A stretch of DNA of 33,862 bases from an uncultured Akkermansia sp. (GTDB taxonomy: Bacteria; Verrucomicrobiota; Verrucomicrobiia; Verrucomicrobiales; Akkermansiaceae). Positions 8,165 to 15,883 of this stretch are shown here, one piece after another. Position numbers and translations under genes: made by a program. Under the pieces are notes generated by a model. The model saw only the letters and a program-made list of their open reading frames with translations, did not search any database and was not told where the DNA came from. Location of the stretch: positions 1 to 33,862 of the forward strand of contig URLZ01000027.1 in the NCBI GenBank assembly GCA_900548895.1. Reading direction: 5' to 3'. Each line of letters begins with the position of its first letter. Position 1 is the stretch's first letter.

Positions 8165-9739
8165 TCAGCGGGCGGCGGCGACGGCTTCGGCGCAGCGGCG
8201 GCCGTCGAGGGCGGCAGAGACGATGCCGCCGGCGTAGCCGGCTCCTTCGCCGCAGGGGTAGAGGCCGGCGAGCTGGGGGTGCTGGAGGCTGTGCTCGTCG
8301 CGTGGGATGCGCACGGGGGAGCTGGTGCGGGTTTCGCAGCCGATGAGCAGGGCTTCTTCGCCGGCAAAGCCGTGGAGTTTGCGGTTGAAGAGTTGCAGGC
8401 CCTGGCCGAGGCGCCGGGCGATGCCGGGGGGCAGCAGGGCGTTGAGGTCCCAGGGGGTGAGGCCGGGGTGGTAGCTGCTGCGCGGCAGTTCGGCGCTGAG
8501 GCGGCGGGCGAGGAAGTCGACGGCGCGCTGGGCGGGGGCTTTCTGATGGCCGCCGCCGGCGCGCGCGGTGGCGATTTCGAGGGCTTTCTGCCAGGCGATG
8601 CCGGCGAGGGCTCCGTGCTCGGGCAGGTAGAGGTCGGTGTCTTCGGGCTCGACGGTGACGACGAAGCCGGAGTTGGCGAAGGGGGAGTTGCGCCGCGAGA
8701 GGCTCATGCCGTTGACGACGACTTCGTCGTTTTCGGTGGCGGCGGGGACGATGAAGCCGCCGGGACACATGCAGAAGGAGTGCACGCCGCGGTCGTCGAT
8801 TTTGGTGGCGAGGGTGTAGCGGGCGGCGGGCAGGTTGTCGGGCCGCTCTTCGCCGGGGCGCAGGTGGTATTGGGCGCGGTCGATGAGCTGCTGGGGGTGC
8901 TCGATGCGCACGCCGACGGCGAAGGGTTTGCGCTCGAGCAGCAGGCCTTCGCTCTGCAGCAGGCGGTAGATGTCTCGCGCGCTGTGCCCGGTGGCGAGGA
9001 TGACGGCTTTTCCGCTGTATTCGCGCCCGTCGCTGCACCGCACGCCGAGCAGGCGGCGGCCGTCGGCGCTGCGCAGCAGGCCGTTGACGCGGCTGCGGAA
9101 GTGGACTTCGCCGCCGGCGCGCAGGATGCTTTCGCGCATGGCTTTGATGATGTTGGGCAGGCGGTTGGAGCCGATGTGCGGGTGGGCGTCGGTGAGGATT
9201 TCGGGGGCGGCGCCGTGGGCGACGAAGGTTTCGTAGATTTCGCTGACGGGGCCGCGCTTGGTGGCGCGGGTGTAGAGTTTGCCGTCGGAGAAGGTGCCGG
9301 CGCCGCCTTCGCCGAAGCAGTAGTTGGAGTCTTCGATGACGCGGCCTTCGCAGTTGATGGGTTTGAGGTCGAAGCGGCGGGCGGAGACGTCTTTGCCGCG
9401 CTCGAGGATGATGGGGCGGAGGCCGAGCTCGAGGCAGCGCAGGGCGGCGAAGAGGCCGCCGGGGCCGCTGCCGACGATGATGACGCGCGGGGCGCCTTCG
9501 GGCAGGGCGGGGTAGTGCCGCTCGACGGGCGGGGCGGGCGGGAGTTCTTCGTCGATGCCGGCGAGCAGGCGCAGGAGTTTGCAGATGGGGCGCCGGCGCG
9601 CGTCGATGCTCTCTTTGATGAGGCGCAGGCCCAGCACGCGCTTGGGTGAGATGCCGAGCTGCTGCGCGACGGCTTTGCGGCGGGCGTCGTCGCGCTGGCT
9701 CTTGCGCAGCGGCAGGCGGATGTCGAGTTCCGTGATCAT
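8165..9739 (-). CDS. NAD(P)/FAD-dependent oxidoreductase (COG2509-like)
   Basis: A 524-residue flavoprotein. After a ~85-residue N-terminal part rich in Arg/Lys (LGISPKRVLGLRLIKESIDARRRP, as in COG2509 proteins) comes the dinucleotide-binding VIIVGSGPGGLFAALRCLELG (GSGPGG about 90-95) with the adenosine-ribose acidic residue in ILERGKDV. Further on are CFGEGGAGTFSDGKLYTR, VILATGHSARDIY, a CMCPGGFIVPA segment and the C-terminal FAD-contacting GLYPCGEGAGYAGGIVSAALDG. Members are predicted dehydrogenases of unknown substrate. The ATG at 9739 is chosen because the protein becomes family-like from there and only 14 nt separate it from the serine acetyltransferase stop; a longer frame to 9898 is Arg-rich and implausible. 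It probably shares a transcript with that gene. Function beyond redox flavoprotein is unknown. Confidence 0.9.
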   Translation of the reverse strand: MITELDIRLPLRKSQRDDARRKAVAQQLGISPKRVLGLRLIKESIDARRRPICKLLRLLAGIDEELPPAPPVERHYPALPEGAPRVIIVGSGPGGLFAALRCLELGLRPIILERGKDVSARRFDLKPINCEGRVIEDSNYCFGEGGAGTFSDGKLYTRATKRGPVSEIYETFVAHGAAPEILTDAHPHIGSNRLPNIIKAMRESILRAGGEVHFRSRVNGLLRSADGRRLLGVRCSDGREYSGKAVILATGHSARDIYRLLQSEGLLLERKPFAVGVRIEHPQQLIDRAQYHLRPGEERPDNLPAARYTLATKIDDRGVHSFCMCPGGFIVPAATENDEVVVNGMSLSRRNSPFANSGFVVTVEPEDTDLYLPEHGALAGIAWQKALEIATARAGGGHQKAPAQRAVDFLARRLSAELPRSSYHPGLTPWDLNALLPPGIARRLGQGLQLFNRKLHGFAGEEALLIGCETRTSSPVRIPRDEHSLQHPQLAGLYPCGEGAGYAGGIVSAALDGRRCAEAVAAAR

Positions 9740-9753
9740 GGGGCGGCGGGGTT

Positions 9754-10584
9754 TCAGCCGTTGCAGATGCGCTGCTGCATGCAGAGGGCGGGCGAGTCGC
9801 TGCCCGAGGAGCCGACTTCGACGGCGGGCACGCCGGCGACGGTGGTGTGCGGCCGCACGTTGTCGAGGACGACGGAGGAGGCGGCGACTTTGGCGCATTC
9901 TCCGATTTCAACGCGGCCGAGGATTTTGGCGCCGGCGCCGATGAGCACGCCGCTGCGCACGATGGGGTGGCGTGCGCCGCCCTTCTCTTTGCCGGTGCCG
10001 CCGAGGGTGACTTCGTGCAGCATGGAGACGTTGTTCTCGATGATGGCGGTTTCGCCGACGACGAAGCCGGTGCCGTGGTCGAGCAGGATGCCGCAGCCGA
10101 TTTGCGCGGCGGGGTGGATGTCCACCCCGAAGACTTCGCTGCCGACGCTCTGGAAGAAGAGGGCGAGCAGGTGGCGGCCGTCCAGCCAGAGGCGGTGGGC
10201 GACGCGGTAGGTGGCCAGGGCGTGGAAACCCTTGAAGAAGAGCAGCGGCTCGAGAGCGCTGTGGCAGGCGGCGTCGCGGTCGACGACGGCGCAGAGGTCT
10301 TCGGCCATGCAGTCGACGATGTCGGGGTTCTGCTTGAGGAGGGTGCGGATGAGCGGCTCGATGTCGTCGCGGCCCATGTCGCGCCGCGAGAGTTTGCGCG
10401 CGAGGCGCACGGAGACGGCGTTGCCGAGGCTGCTGCGGCTCAGGATGATGTCGTCGAGCAGGCTGAAGAGCTTGGGTTCGCTCTCTTCGGCGCGCTCGGC
10501 GGCTTTGCGGATGTTCTCCCAGACGCAGTCGGCGACGCCTGGTCTGGACGGTTGCATTTTTTCGGGTCTCAGCAGGCTGTCCAT
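9754..10584 (-). CDS. cysE: Serine O-acetyltransferase
   Basis: A 276-residue enzyme that acetylates L-serine from acetyl-CoA, the first step of cysteine synthesis. The N-terminal helical domain (to about 150) contains PLIRTLLKQNPDI and VDRDAACHSALEPLLFFKGFHALATYRVAHRLW, the segment carrying the family's catalytic Asp. The C-terminal left-handed beta helix follows, with VDIHPAAQIG (His157) and LLDHGTGFVVGETAII (His170), equivalents of the two active-site histidines, then MLHEVTLGGTGKEKGGARHP and hexapeptide turns to GVPAVEV. The C-terminus ends in ICNG rather than the terminal Ile that docks cysteine synthase in E. coli, so the classical complex may not form. The ATG at 10584 fits domain length; a start nine codons later is possible. 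It lies 153 nt after the polyprenyl synthase with no clear own promoter. Confidence 0.94.
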   Translation of the reverse strand: MDSLLRPEKMQPSRPGVADCVWENIRKAAERAEESEPKLFSLLDDIILSRSSLGNAVSVRLARKLSRRDMGRDDIEPLIRTLLKQNPDIVDCMAEDLCAVVDRDAACHSALEPLLFFKGFHALATYRVAHRLWLDGRHLLALFFQSVGSEVFGVDIHPAAQIGCGILLDHGTGFVVGETAIIENNVSMLHEVTLGGTGKEKGGARHPIVRSGVLIGAGAKILGRVEIGECAKVAASSVVLDNVRPHTTVAGVPAVEVGSSGSDSPALCMQQRICNG

Positions 10585-10737
10585 GGTGCTGGATACGTGA
10601 AGGGTGGGGTGGGGCCGCCCGGCCTGCCGCTTTCTGCGGCTTCCCGCGTCTGCCGGGGGCTCGGGCGTCTCCGGGTGCGGCGGGGCGAGCGGCGGCTCTT
10701 CGGGCCGCTCGGCGGCGGGCAAGCTGCGATTCGCGGC

Positions 10738-11745
10738 TCAGCTGCAGCAGTCGCGCAGCATGTCGTCGAGGCGGTAGGTCATTTCCGTGAGGGCTTCACG
10801 GGCGGGGGATTCCGGCAGCAGCCAGAGGACTTCGCGCGCTTCTTCGTTGCGGGCGATGCCCTCTTCGACGGAGAGGCGGATGGCTTCGCGGAAGGCTTCC
10901 GTGTGCCGCAGGGAGGCAAAGTCGATCTCGCGCTTCTGCTCGATGCACTCGCGCACGCCGGCGGCGACGTCTTCGCTGGTGGACTCCATGAGGAAGAAGA
11001 CGGGCAGCGTGAGCTTGCCCTTTTCGTTGTCCGTCCCCAGCGTCTTGCCGGCGGCTTCGTCGCGCCCGGTGAGGTCGAGGCAGTCGTCGTAGATCTGGTA
11101 GGAGATGCCCAGCAACATGCCCATGCGGTTCAGGTGCTCGATCATCTCTTCATCCAGCCCCTGCAGGTAGGCGGCGCCGGCCATGGAGGCGGCGAAGAGG
11201 GTGGCCGTCTTTTTGCGGATGAGTTCGTAGTACTCGTCGCGCGTCATCTCGGCGTCCCAGAGGCGGCTGGACTGCTCGACTTCGCCCTGGCAGAGGTCGC
11301 GCAGTGCCAGCGACATGCGCTTGCAGAACTTGGCGTCGGAGATTTCGCAGCCCATGACCATGGCCTGCGAGAGCAGGGTGTCGCCGAGCAGGACGGCGAG
11401 TTCGTTGCCCCAGAGGGCGTTGGGGGTGGGCTGGTCGCGCCGCGTGTCGGCTTTGTCGAGCACGTCGTCGTGGATAAGCGAGGCCATGTGGATCATCTCC
11501 ATGATGGCGCCGAAGATGACGTGCTCGTGCTTGATGCCGCCGGTGGCGGCCGCCGTGAGCAACACGAGGCCCGGGCGGATCATCTTGCCGCGCGCGCGGC
11601 AGATGCGCTGCATGTAGTCGCGCACCGCGGGGGAGAACTGCTCGGTCTGCTCCGCCATGACGTCGCGCACCTTCTGGAGCTCAGCCTTGACGAGTCGGAT
11701 GTGGTCGCGGCGGTGTCGCAGTTTGCTGAAAAACTGAAAACTCAT
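10738..11745 (-). CDS. Polyprenyl diphosphate synthase (trans, chain elongating)
   Basis: A 335-residue all-alpha isoprenyl diphosphate synthase. It has GKMIRP (about 53-58), the first Asp-rich motif LIHDDVLDKADTRR (DDVLD 93-97), GNELAVLLGDTLLSQA, the KT of IRKKTATLF, and the second Asp-rich motif YQIYDDCLDLTG (DDCLD 220-224) followed by GKTLGTDNEKGKLTLP. Residues upstream of the first motif (MIHMASL) are small to medium, as in octaprenyl/heptaprenyl/solanesyl synthases making the quinone side chain; chain length is not decided by sequence. The enzyme condenses isopentenyl diphosphate onto an allylic primer in the cytoplasm. It has its own strong promoter with a ~29-nt leader, longer than most genes here. 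Downstream genes cysE and the flavoprotein may be cotranscribed. Confidence 0.95.
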   Translation of the reverse strand: MSFQFFSKLRHRRDHIRLVKAELQKVRDVMAEQTEQFSPAVRDYMQRICRARGKMIRPGLVLLTAAATGGIKHEHVIFGAIMEMIHMASLIHDDVLDKADTRRDQPTPNALWGNELAVLLGDTLLSQAMVMGCEISDAKFCKRMSLALRDLCQGEVEQSSRLWDAEMTRDEYYELIRKKTATLFAASMAGAAYLQGLDEEMIEHLNRMGMLLGISYQIYDDCLDLTGRDEAAGKTLGTDNEKGKLTLPVFFLMESTSEDVAAGVRECIEQKREIDFASLRHTEAFREAIRLSVEEGIARNEEAREVLWLLPESPAREALTEMTYRLDDMLRDCCS

Positions 11746-11781
11746 GGCTTGTCTGTTCGAATGATCGGCGGTGCGGCGGGT

Positions 11782-11810
11782 ATTGTAGCAACTTCGCTCT
11801 CTTTTGGCAA
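11782..11810 (-). promoter_or_regulatory. Promoter of the polyprenyl synthase gene
   Basis: Minus strand: TTGCCA (11805-11810), 17 bp, TACAAT (11782-11787) with TGC extended -10. The start codon is 36 nt further, giving a leader of about 29 nt. Just upstream lies a perfect small hairpin, CCCCC-TTTC-GGGGG (11822-11835), which may mark the end of the ribD-glycosyltransferase transcript but has no T-run. Confidence 0.75.
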
Positions 11811-11921
11811 CCCTTAATTATCCCCCTTTCGGGGGCTATCAGCTACCGGGCGGTCGCCGAGCTCCGGGACGGGCTCAACGCCTGCGATCAGGCTCGGCGG
11901 GGCGAGCCCTACAGGATGGCG

Positions 11922-12974
11922 TCAGTGCTCCGGGCCCTCTTCGAGGACTTGGCGGCAGGCGGCGGCGCGTCGATCCATCTCGCGGCGGATGGCGTTGAGG
12001 CGCCGCCGGATACCCCAGCGCATGGCGCGGCAGACCAGATGATTGAGGCGGCAGAAGAAGCGCAGCCAGGCGGTGAAGAAGGTGCCGGTCATGCGGCGGC
12101 GCTCGGCGATCTCCGGCAGCCAGGTGATGAGGCTCGCGCCCGTGATGCGCATCCACCAATTGGAGAGCGCAAACTCGCGGTACATCAGGTGGGCCTCCTG
12201 GCTGCATCCGGGTTCGTCATCCAGCTGCTGGTGCAGGCGCAGGGCATCGAGGGCAACGCCGGTCGCGGAGCCGCGCGCGGCTAGGTCGTACTGTCCGGTG
12301 GCCGAGCTGCTGCGTTCCAGATAGATCATGGATTCCGTCAGGCGAAGCAGCATCATCGGGTGGCGGCGGGCCAGGCGGCAGAGCGCGACGTTGTCCTCGA
12401 ACATCTTCACCCCGGGCGGAAAGATTTCGGGCAATTCGTTCAGGGCATCGCGGCGCACCACGAGGGAGGAGCACGGCAGAATCTGCCGGCAACCTTCCAG
12501 ATACCAGTTCACGGCCAGAAGGCGGCCTCGGGGCGCGGCCTCGCGGAAGTCAGCCTCGTTCAGCTTCGCCGCGCGAACCCGTTTGAAGAGGCCGCAATAC
12601 CACACATACTCCGGGTGAGCCTCCAGCGACTGGCGAGCCAGCTCCAAGTGATTGGGTCTCCAGGCATCATCGCCGTCCATGAGGGCTAACCAGCGCCCGC
12701 GCGCTGCCTGAATGGCCCGGTTGCGCGCCACGCTGACGCCGGCGTTTTCCTGATGCAACACCCGCAGGCGCGGGTCCGTCTGCGCTTGCAGGATTTCCGC
12801 CGTCTCATCCATCGAGCCGTCATTGACGACGACGATCTCGAAATCACGTTCCGTCTGGGCGTACAGGCTATTGAGCGTCGTCTGCAAATAGGGACCCACA
12901 CAATAGACAGGCATAATGATGCTGAAAAGGGGCTCCTCCGGCTTCCGGGCTTCTGGCATATCGTTCATCCTCAC
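11922..12974 (-). CDS. Family 2 glycosyltransferase
   Basis: A 350-residue GT-A fold glycosyltransferase. It starts with PLFSIIMPVYCVGPYLQTTLNSLYAQT, then FEIVVVNDGSMDET, the acceptor-side HQENAGVSVARNRAIQAARGRW, and LALMDGDDAWRP with the metal-binding acidic cluster. These are the nucleotide-sugar-binding features of GT2 enzymes that build polysaccharides or decorate lipids at the cytoplasmic face. The C-terminal part has a basic, amphipathic helical tail (RRRLNAIRREMDRRAA) that could touch the membrane; no clear transmembrane helix. The start codon is read as GTG at 12974, overlapping the ribD stop as GTGA; an ATG two codons later is an alternative. It is therefore translationally coupled to ribD, an unusual partnership. 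Sugar and acceptor cannot be predicted. Confidence 0.88.
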   Translation of the reverse strand: MRMNDMPEARKPEEPLFSIIMPVYCVGPYLQTTLNSLYAQTERDFEIVVVNDGSMDETAEILQAQTDPRLRVLHQENAGVSVARNRAIQAARGRWLALMDGDDAWRPNHLELARQSLEAHPEYVWYCGLFKRVRAAKLNEADFREAAPRGRLLAVNWYLEGCRQILPCSSLVVRRDALNELPEIFPPGVKMFEDNVALCRLARRHPMMLLRLTESMIYLERSSSATGQYDLAARGSATGVALDALRLHQQLDDEPGCSQEAHLMYREFALSNWWMRITGASLITWLPEIAERRRMTGTFFTAWLRFFCRLNHLVCRAMRWGIRRRLNAIRREMDRRAAACRQVLEEGPEH

Positions 12975-14038
12975 TTCTCGTAATGCAACAGACCCTCCAG
13001 CAGCAGATCGCGGCCGCAGGGTTCGCGGCGCGTCAGCTCCAACCGCACCTCCGCCGGCAGAAAGGCACCGGGAATCACCTCTTCATCACCGCCGGACAGA
13101 ACCGGGGCCACCACCTGCATCCATGCGTCGACCAAGCGGGCCTCCAGAAGAGGGCGCAGCAGGCGACCGCCGCATTCCAGCATCAGCTGCACCACGCCGC
13201 GCTCGCGGTAGAGGTCGCGCAGCACCTGCTCCCAGTCCGTGACTTGCTCCAGCACGACTGTGCGATCGGCCCACGCATCCGTGAAGAGCTGCGCGGAGGC
13301 CGGCAGTTGCTCGCGATGCTGCGTGACGACCACGCGCCAGGGCTGCTGCTTGATCGCTGGCACGGGGGAGATCGGCGTGCGGATCGTCAGCGCCGGGTCA
13401 TCGTGGCGAACGGTCTGCCCGCCCACGAGAATCGCATCGGAATGCAGGCGCAGCTCGTGCCCCTCGCGCAGCGCCTCGGGCCCGCTGATCCAGCGCGTAC
13501 TGCGGCGCGTCAGGCGCCCGTCCAGCGTCGTGGCCACCTTGGCCACCACCCAAGGGCGGCTCGTGCGCACGGCGTGCATCCAAGGGCGCAGAAAAGCCTC
13601 GCAGGCCTCGCGCAGCACCCCGGGGCACACCTCAACCCCGGCGGCGCGCAGCAAGGCATCCGCGCGGCCTCGGTGCCGCTCATCGGGATCCACCGCTCCA
13701 TACACGACGCGAGCCAGCCCCGCTTCGAGAATGGCCTCGGTGCAGGGAGGCGTGCGCCCATAGCTCGAGCAGGGCTCCAGCGTCACGTAAATCGTCGCTC
13801 CGCGCAGCGCCTCCCCGTTGCCGCGGGCCCGGGCATCGGCCAGCGCTCGGCGCTCGGCATGGGGCTCACCTGCCTTCTCATGCCATCCCTCGCCGAGCAG
13901 GTGCCCCTCGCGCACGATGACGGCCCCGACGGGAGGATTCGGACTCGTGGTGCCGAGACCACGGCGGGCGTTGTCCAACGCGCGCTGCATCCAGCGGGCA
14001 TCTTCTTCGCGCACACAGGAACAGGTATTGGCTGCCAT
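12971..14038 (-). CDS. ribD: Bifunctional riboflavin biosynthesis deaminase/reductase
   Basis: A 355-residue two-domain enzyme for the second and third steps of riboflavin synthesis. The N-terminal cytidine-deaminase-like domain has the zinc motif HAE (60-62) and PCSSYGRTPPC (Cys90 and Cys99) and the family run GTTSPNPPVGAVIV. The C-terminal reductase domain has WVVAKVATTLDGRLT, WISGPEALREGHELR, DAILVGGQTVRHDDPALTIR and ECGGRLLRPLLEARLVD. Length matches E. coli RibD (367). The ATG at 14038 is chosen because a strong promoter lies immediately upstream, ending 9 nt before it; an in-frame start at 14071 lies inside that promoter and cannot be used. Its stop overlaps the start of the glycosyltransferase. 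Other riboflavin genes are not in the window. Confidence 0.96.
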   Translation of the reverse strand: MAANTCSCVREEDARWMQRALDNARRGLGTTSPNPPVGAVIVREGHLLGEGWHEKAGEPHAERRALADARARGNGEALRGATIYVTLEPCSSYGRTPPCTEAILEAGLARVVYGAVDPDERHRGRADALLRAAGVEVCPGVLREACEAFLRPWMHAVRTSRPWVVAKVATTLDGRLTRRSTRWISGPEALREGHELRLHSDAILVGGQTVRHDDPALTIRTPISPVPAIKQQPWRVVVTQHREQLPASAQLFTDAWADRTVVLEQVTDWEQVLRDLYRERGVVQLMLECGGRLLRPLLEARLVDAWMQVVAPVLSGGDEEVIPGAFLPAEVRLELTRREPCGRDLLLEGLLHYEK

Positions 14039-14047
14039 AGCGGCTTC

Positions 14048-14076
14048 ATTGTAGCAATCCGGCTCTCGCAAGTCAA
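14048..14076 (-). promoter_or_regulatory. Promoter of ribD, near-leaderless
   Basis: Minus strand: TTGACT (14071-14076), 17 bp, TACAAT (14048-14053) with TGC extended -10, 9 nt from the ATG. There is no room for an FMN riboswitch in this leader. Confidence 0.8.
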
Positions 14077-14599
14077 GAGCGCACGTTATGGGCGCAGGGC
14101 AGACGCATTAGAGAATTTCACGTCGGATTTTAAGTTATTTCCGATAATAACAACGCGCATTCTCCTTTGCACGAGGGTGAAGTTGGGTGAAATCGAGCAT
14201 TTTTGGCCCTGTTCAGACTTTTCTGGATGTCGTTATGGTTGTGACGTAATCCAAATGCGTCTGCCCTGGTTATGGGCGTCAATCAGCCGTTCAAACTGAG
14301 ACGAAAGGTCATGGCGGCTTTCAAATCGGACACATCGCTCCCATACCGCTGCGCCGTGGTTGGCCGCAGTCCCTCTCGCGGCATCAAACGCAGTGCATGA
14401 CCAGAGCGAAAACGTGCCGCAAGCAGCGGCTGCCCGGCAACAGCAAGAGAGGCGCGTTCCGCCCCTTGAGGATCCCTGCTCCGTGAGCTCCATGAAGAAC
14501 AATGAATTCATTTTAATAAACTCATCATCATCAGCTCGGTTAATAAGTGAACAAGTCACTTAATGTCTTCATTTTGAATTAGATAAAAAAGTGTAACCC
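14072..14599. other. Lower-GC intergenic region, no confident gene
   Basis: About 530 bases between the ribD promoter and the DnaA-box array. Composition is clearly AT-richer than the genes around it. A minus-strand open frame at 14233-14559 has no recognisable domain and an uneven composition, so I do not call it a gene; it could be a decayed remnant. Around 14544-14562 there is an inverted repeat TAAGTGA-acaag-TCACTTA inside a very AT-rich stretch (about 14500-14600). No tRNA-like fold or promoter pair was recognised with confidence. Confidence 0.5.
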
Positions 14600-14730
14600 T
14601 GAGGATAACTCGGCGCATAAAACATCAATCCCCGCGAACAAAACTTATTCGCAACTTTATCCTCAACTTATTCACACACTTATTCACAATTTTTGTGAAT
14701 AAGTTTATTATATTGTAATAATCAATGATT
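14600..14730. other. DnaA-box-like array with adjacent AT-rich DNA: candidate replication origin element
   Basis: Two direct copies match the consensus TTATNCACA exactly: TTATTCACA at 14668-14676 and 14680-14688. An inverted copy TGTGAATAA lies at 14694-14702. Near matches are TTATTCGCA at 14645-14653, TTATCCTCA at 14657-14665 and inverted TGAGGATAA at 14600-14608. The four direct boxes start 12, 11 and 12 bp apart, close to one helical turn, so bound DnaA would line one face. The DNA just right of the array (14703-14730) is almost pure A/T and could unwind. oriC identity is inference: no dnaA gene is present and strand bias does not switch here. It could instead be a DnaA-titrating or regulatory cluster. 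Confidence 0.6.
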
Positions 14731-15417
14731 TGTGTCGCTCTTTAAGCGGTCACCCAGCTCGGAGCGGTAGGTGCCGTCATCCTCGTCCGTGAAGAACTCG
14801 TAAAAGAAAACAAAGGGCTCCATCACCGGGATTGCCACGTTGTACAGCAGCGTCGCCGGGGCATCGATCACGGCGCGGTCCACCCGGCTGAGCCAAAGCT
14901 TAGCCGCCGATGGCTCCTTCGGGCTGCGCGTCTCCTCAAACGCGTGCAGCCTCCGTCCTCCGTCGATCAACGCCCGAACCGGCGCTTCTCCGGCACCGGG
15001 AAGGACCGTGCTCGCTTCGCTCATGTGAGCACTCACCTCGTCAAGCAGCACATCCATCGTGCAGTATCCCTGCTCGTGCGCCAGCACCTGCGCCGTCGAC
15101 GCCGACAACGGCACGTAGATGCGTCGAGGCTCCGCATCGGACGCCGGGTGGAGAATCCGAGTCTCCGGCTCCCCGTTTTGCTGTGTCAGGAAAATCCTGT
15201 CGCGCAGGATCGGGTACTCTTTCACCATACGGTGGCGGTCGACGACCACATAGCTGCGCCCTCCCTGCGTGTAGAGGACCTGCGGAGGATCCAGCGCTAT
15301 CCCCTCGTAGGTCGTGCCGCTTTCTCGAATGCGGAGATGCGTTTGCACTTGGGCGCAGGACGACAACAGCAGCGAAACAGACAGAAGCGACATCAGCGGA
15401 AGTGCGCAAGCTCTCAT
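14722..15417 (-). CDS. Putative lipoprotein of unknown function
   Basis: A 231-residue protein with a lipoprotein signal: positively charged start, hydrophobic run LMSLLSVSLLLSSC and the lipobox L-S-S-C with the lipidated Cys21. The mature part has no domain I recognise. It contains VVVDRHRMVKEYPILRDRIFLT in the first half. Near the C-terminus a more hydrophobic stretch, VIDAPATLLYNVAIPVMEPFVFFYEFF, recalls small outer-membrane lipoproteins of the YceK/YidQ kind, but that resemblance is weak. It is monocistronic with a near-consensus promoter whose -10 ends 7 nt before the ATG, so the message should be leaderless. Its 3' end lies against the DnaA-box array. Confidence 0.8.
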   Translation of the reverse strand: MRACALPLMSLLSVSLLLSSCAQVQTHLRIRESGTTYEGIALDPPQVLYTQGGRSYVVVDRHRMVKEYPILRDRIFLTQQNGEPETRILHPASDAEPRRIYVPLSASTAQVLAHEQGYCTMDVLLDEVSAHMSEASTVLPGAGEAPVRALIDGGRRLHAFEETRSPKEPSAAKLWLSRVDRAVIDAPATLLYNVAIPVMEPFVFFYEFFTDEDDGTYRSELGDRLKSDTNH

Positions 15418-15424
15418 ACCGAAG

Positions 15425-15452
15425 ATTTTAACACAAGAGAGCCGGAAGTCAA
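15425..15452 (-). promoter_or_regulatory. Promoter of the lipoprotein gene, leaderless
   Basis: Minus strand: TTGACT (15447-15452), 16 bp, TAAAAT (15425-15430) with TGT extended -10. Only 7 nt lie between the -10 and the ATG. Confidence 0.72.
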
Positions 15453-15883
15453 GGCGACGGAAATGGTGCTGACGCAGCCTTACAAGCTCCCCGGGAGAAA
15501 GTAAAGGCAGCCGCCATCTTGGCCTGCCCTCGCGAGCAAGGGGAGCCGCGCGGCGGGCCCCAAAGAGGGCGTATCATGCCTCCACTGAGAGCATCCGCCT
15601 CGATTAATATATAATTGATATTCACTGCCCCATCTTCCATCTTTAATATTATATAACAGAAATATAAGACAAAAACTGCGTTGTTCCACGTGGAACACGA
15701 AAAGTCCTCGGCTCAGCGGGAGAAGAAAACGCCGGCCATCGGATGAACAAGAGTTCAGAAAGCCGCCGGGGCTCGCCTCCGGCACAGGATGTCCCCTGCG
15801 GGAGAATAGGAGTCCGCGGAAAGATATTCCCTCTCGATGCAAGACGCGAATGAAGGGCGGGTGGGGCTTGAAGCCTCCGATGA
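15453..15883. other. Intergenic region with an AT-rich tract and parS site 1
   Basis: No gene is supported in these 431 bases. About 15600-15675 is strikingly AT-rich for this chromosome (runs such as TTAATATATAATTGATATT and TTTAATATTATATAA) and ends just before parS 1 at 15682. The rest, to the end of the TPR-like gene, is ordinary GC-rich sequence with no promoter or T-run hairpin that I can defend. Confidence 0.55.
15682..15697. other. parS: parS site 1 (ParB-binding palindrome)
   Basis: A perfect 16-bp palindrome, TGTTCCACGTGGAACA. It differs from the B. subtilis consensus TGTTTCACGTGAAACA only at the symmetric fifth positions and equals a form used as parS in pseudomonads. It is intergenic and borders an AT-rich tract. 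Confidence 0.85.

Noticed and set aside
5904..9911. A single 1335-codon minus-strand open frame spanning the sugar porter and the flavoprotein gene
   Set aside because: Only the part from 7988 down has protein-like composition and motifs. The rest is an Arg/Pro/His-rich shadow of the flavoprotein gene in another frame, and the sugar porter has its own promoter at 7999-8026.
8279..11817. Long plus-strand open frames opposite the flavoprotein, cysE and the polyprenyl synthase
   Set aside because: They mirror well-identified minus-strand genes and show the same low-complexity antisense composition, with no domain.
12983..14299. A 438-codon plus-strand frame opposite ribD
   Set aside because: Antisense of RibD; no independent evidence.
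14233..14559. A 108-codon minus-strand frame left of the DnaA array
   Set aside because: No domain, no promoter, uneven composition; kept only as a possible remnant.
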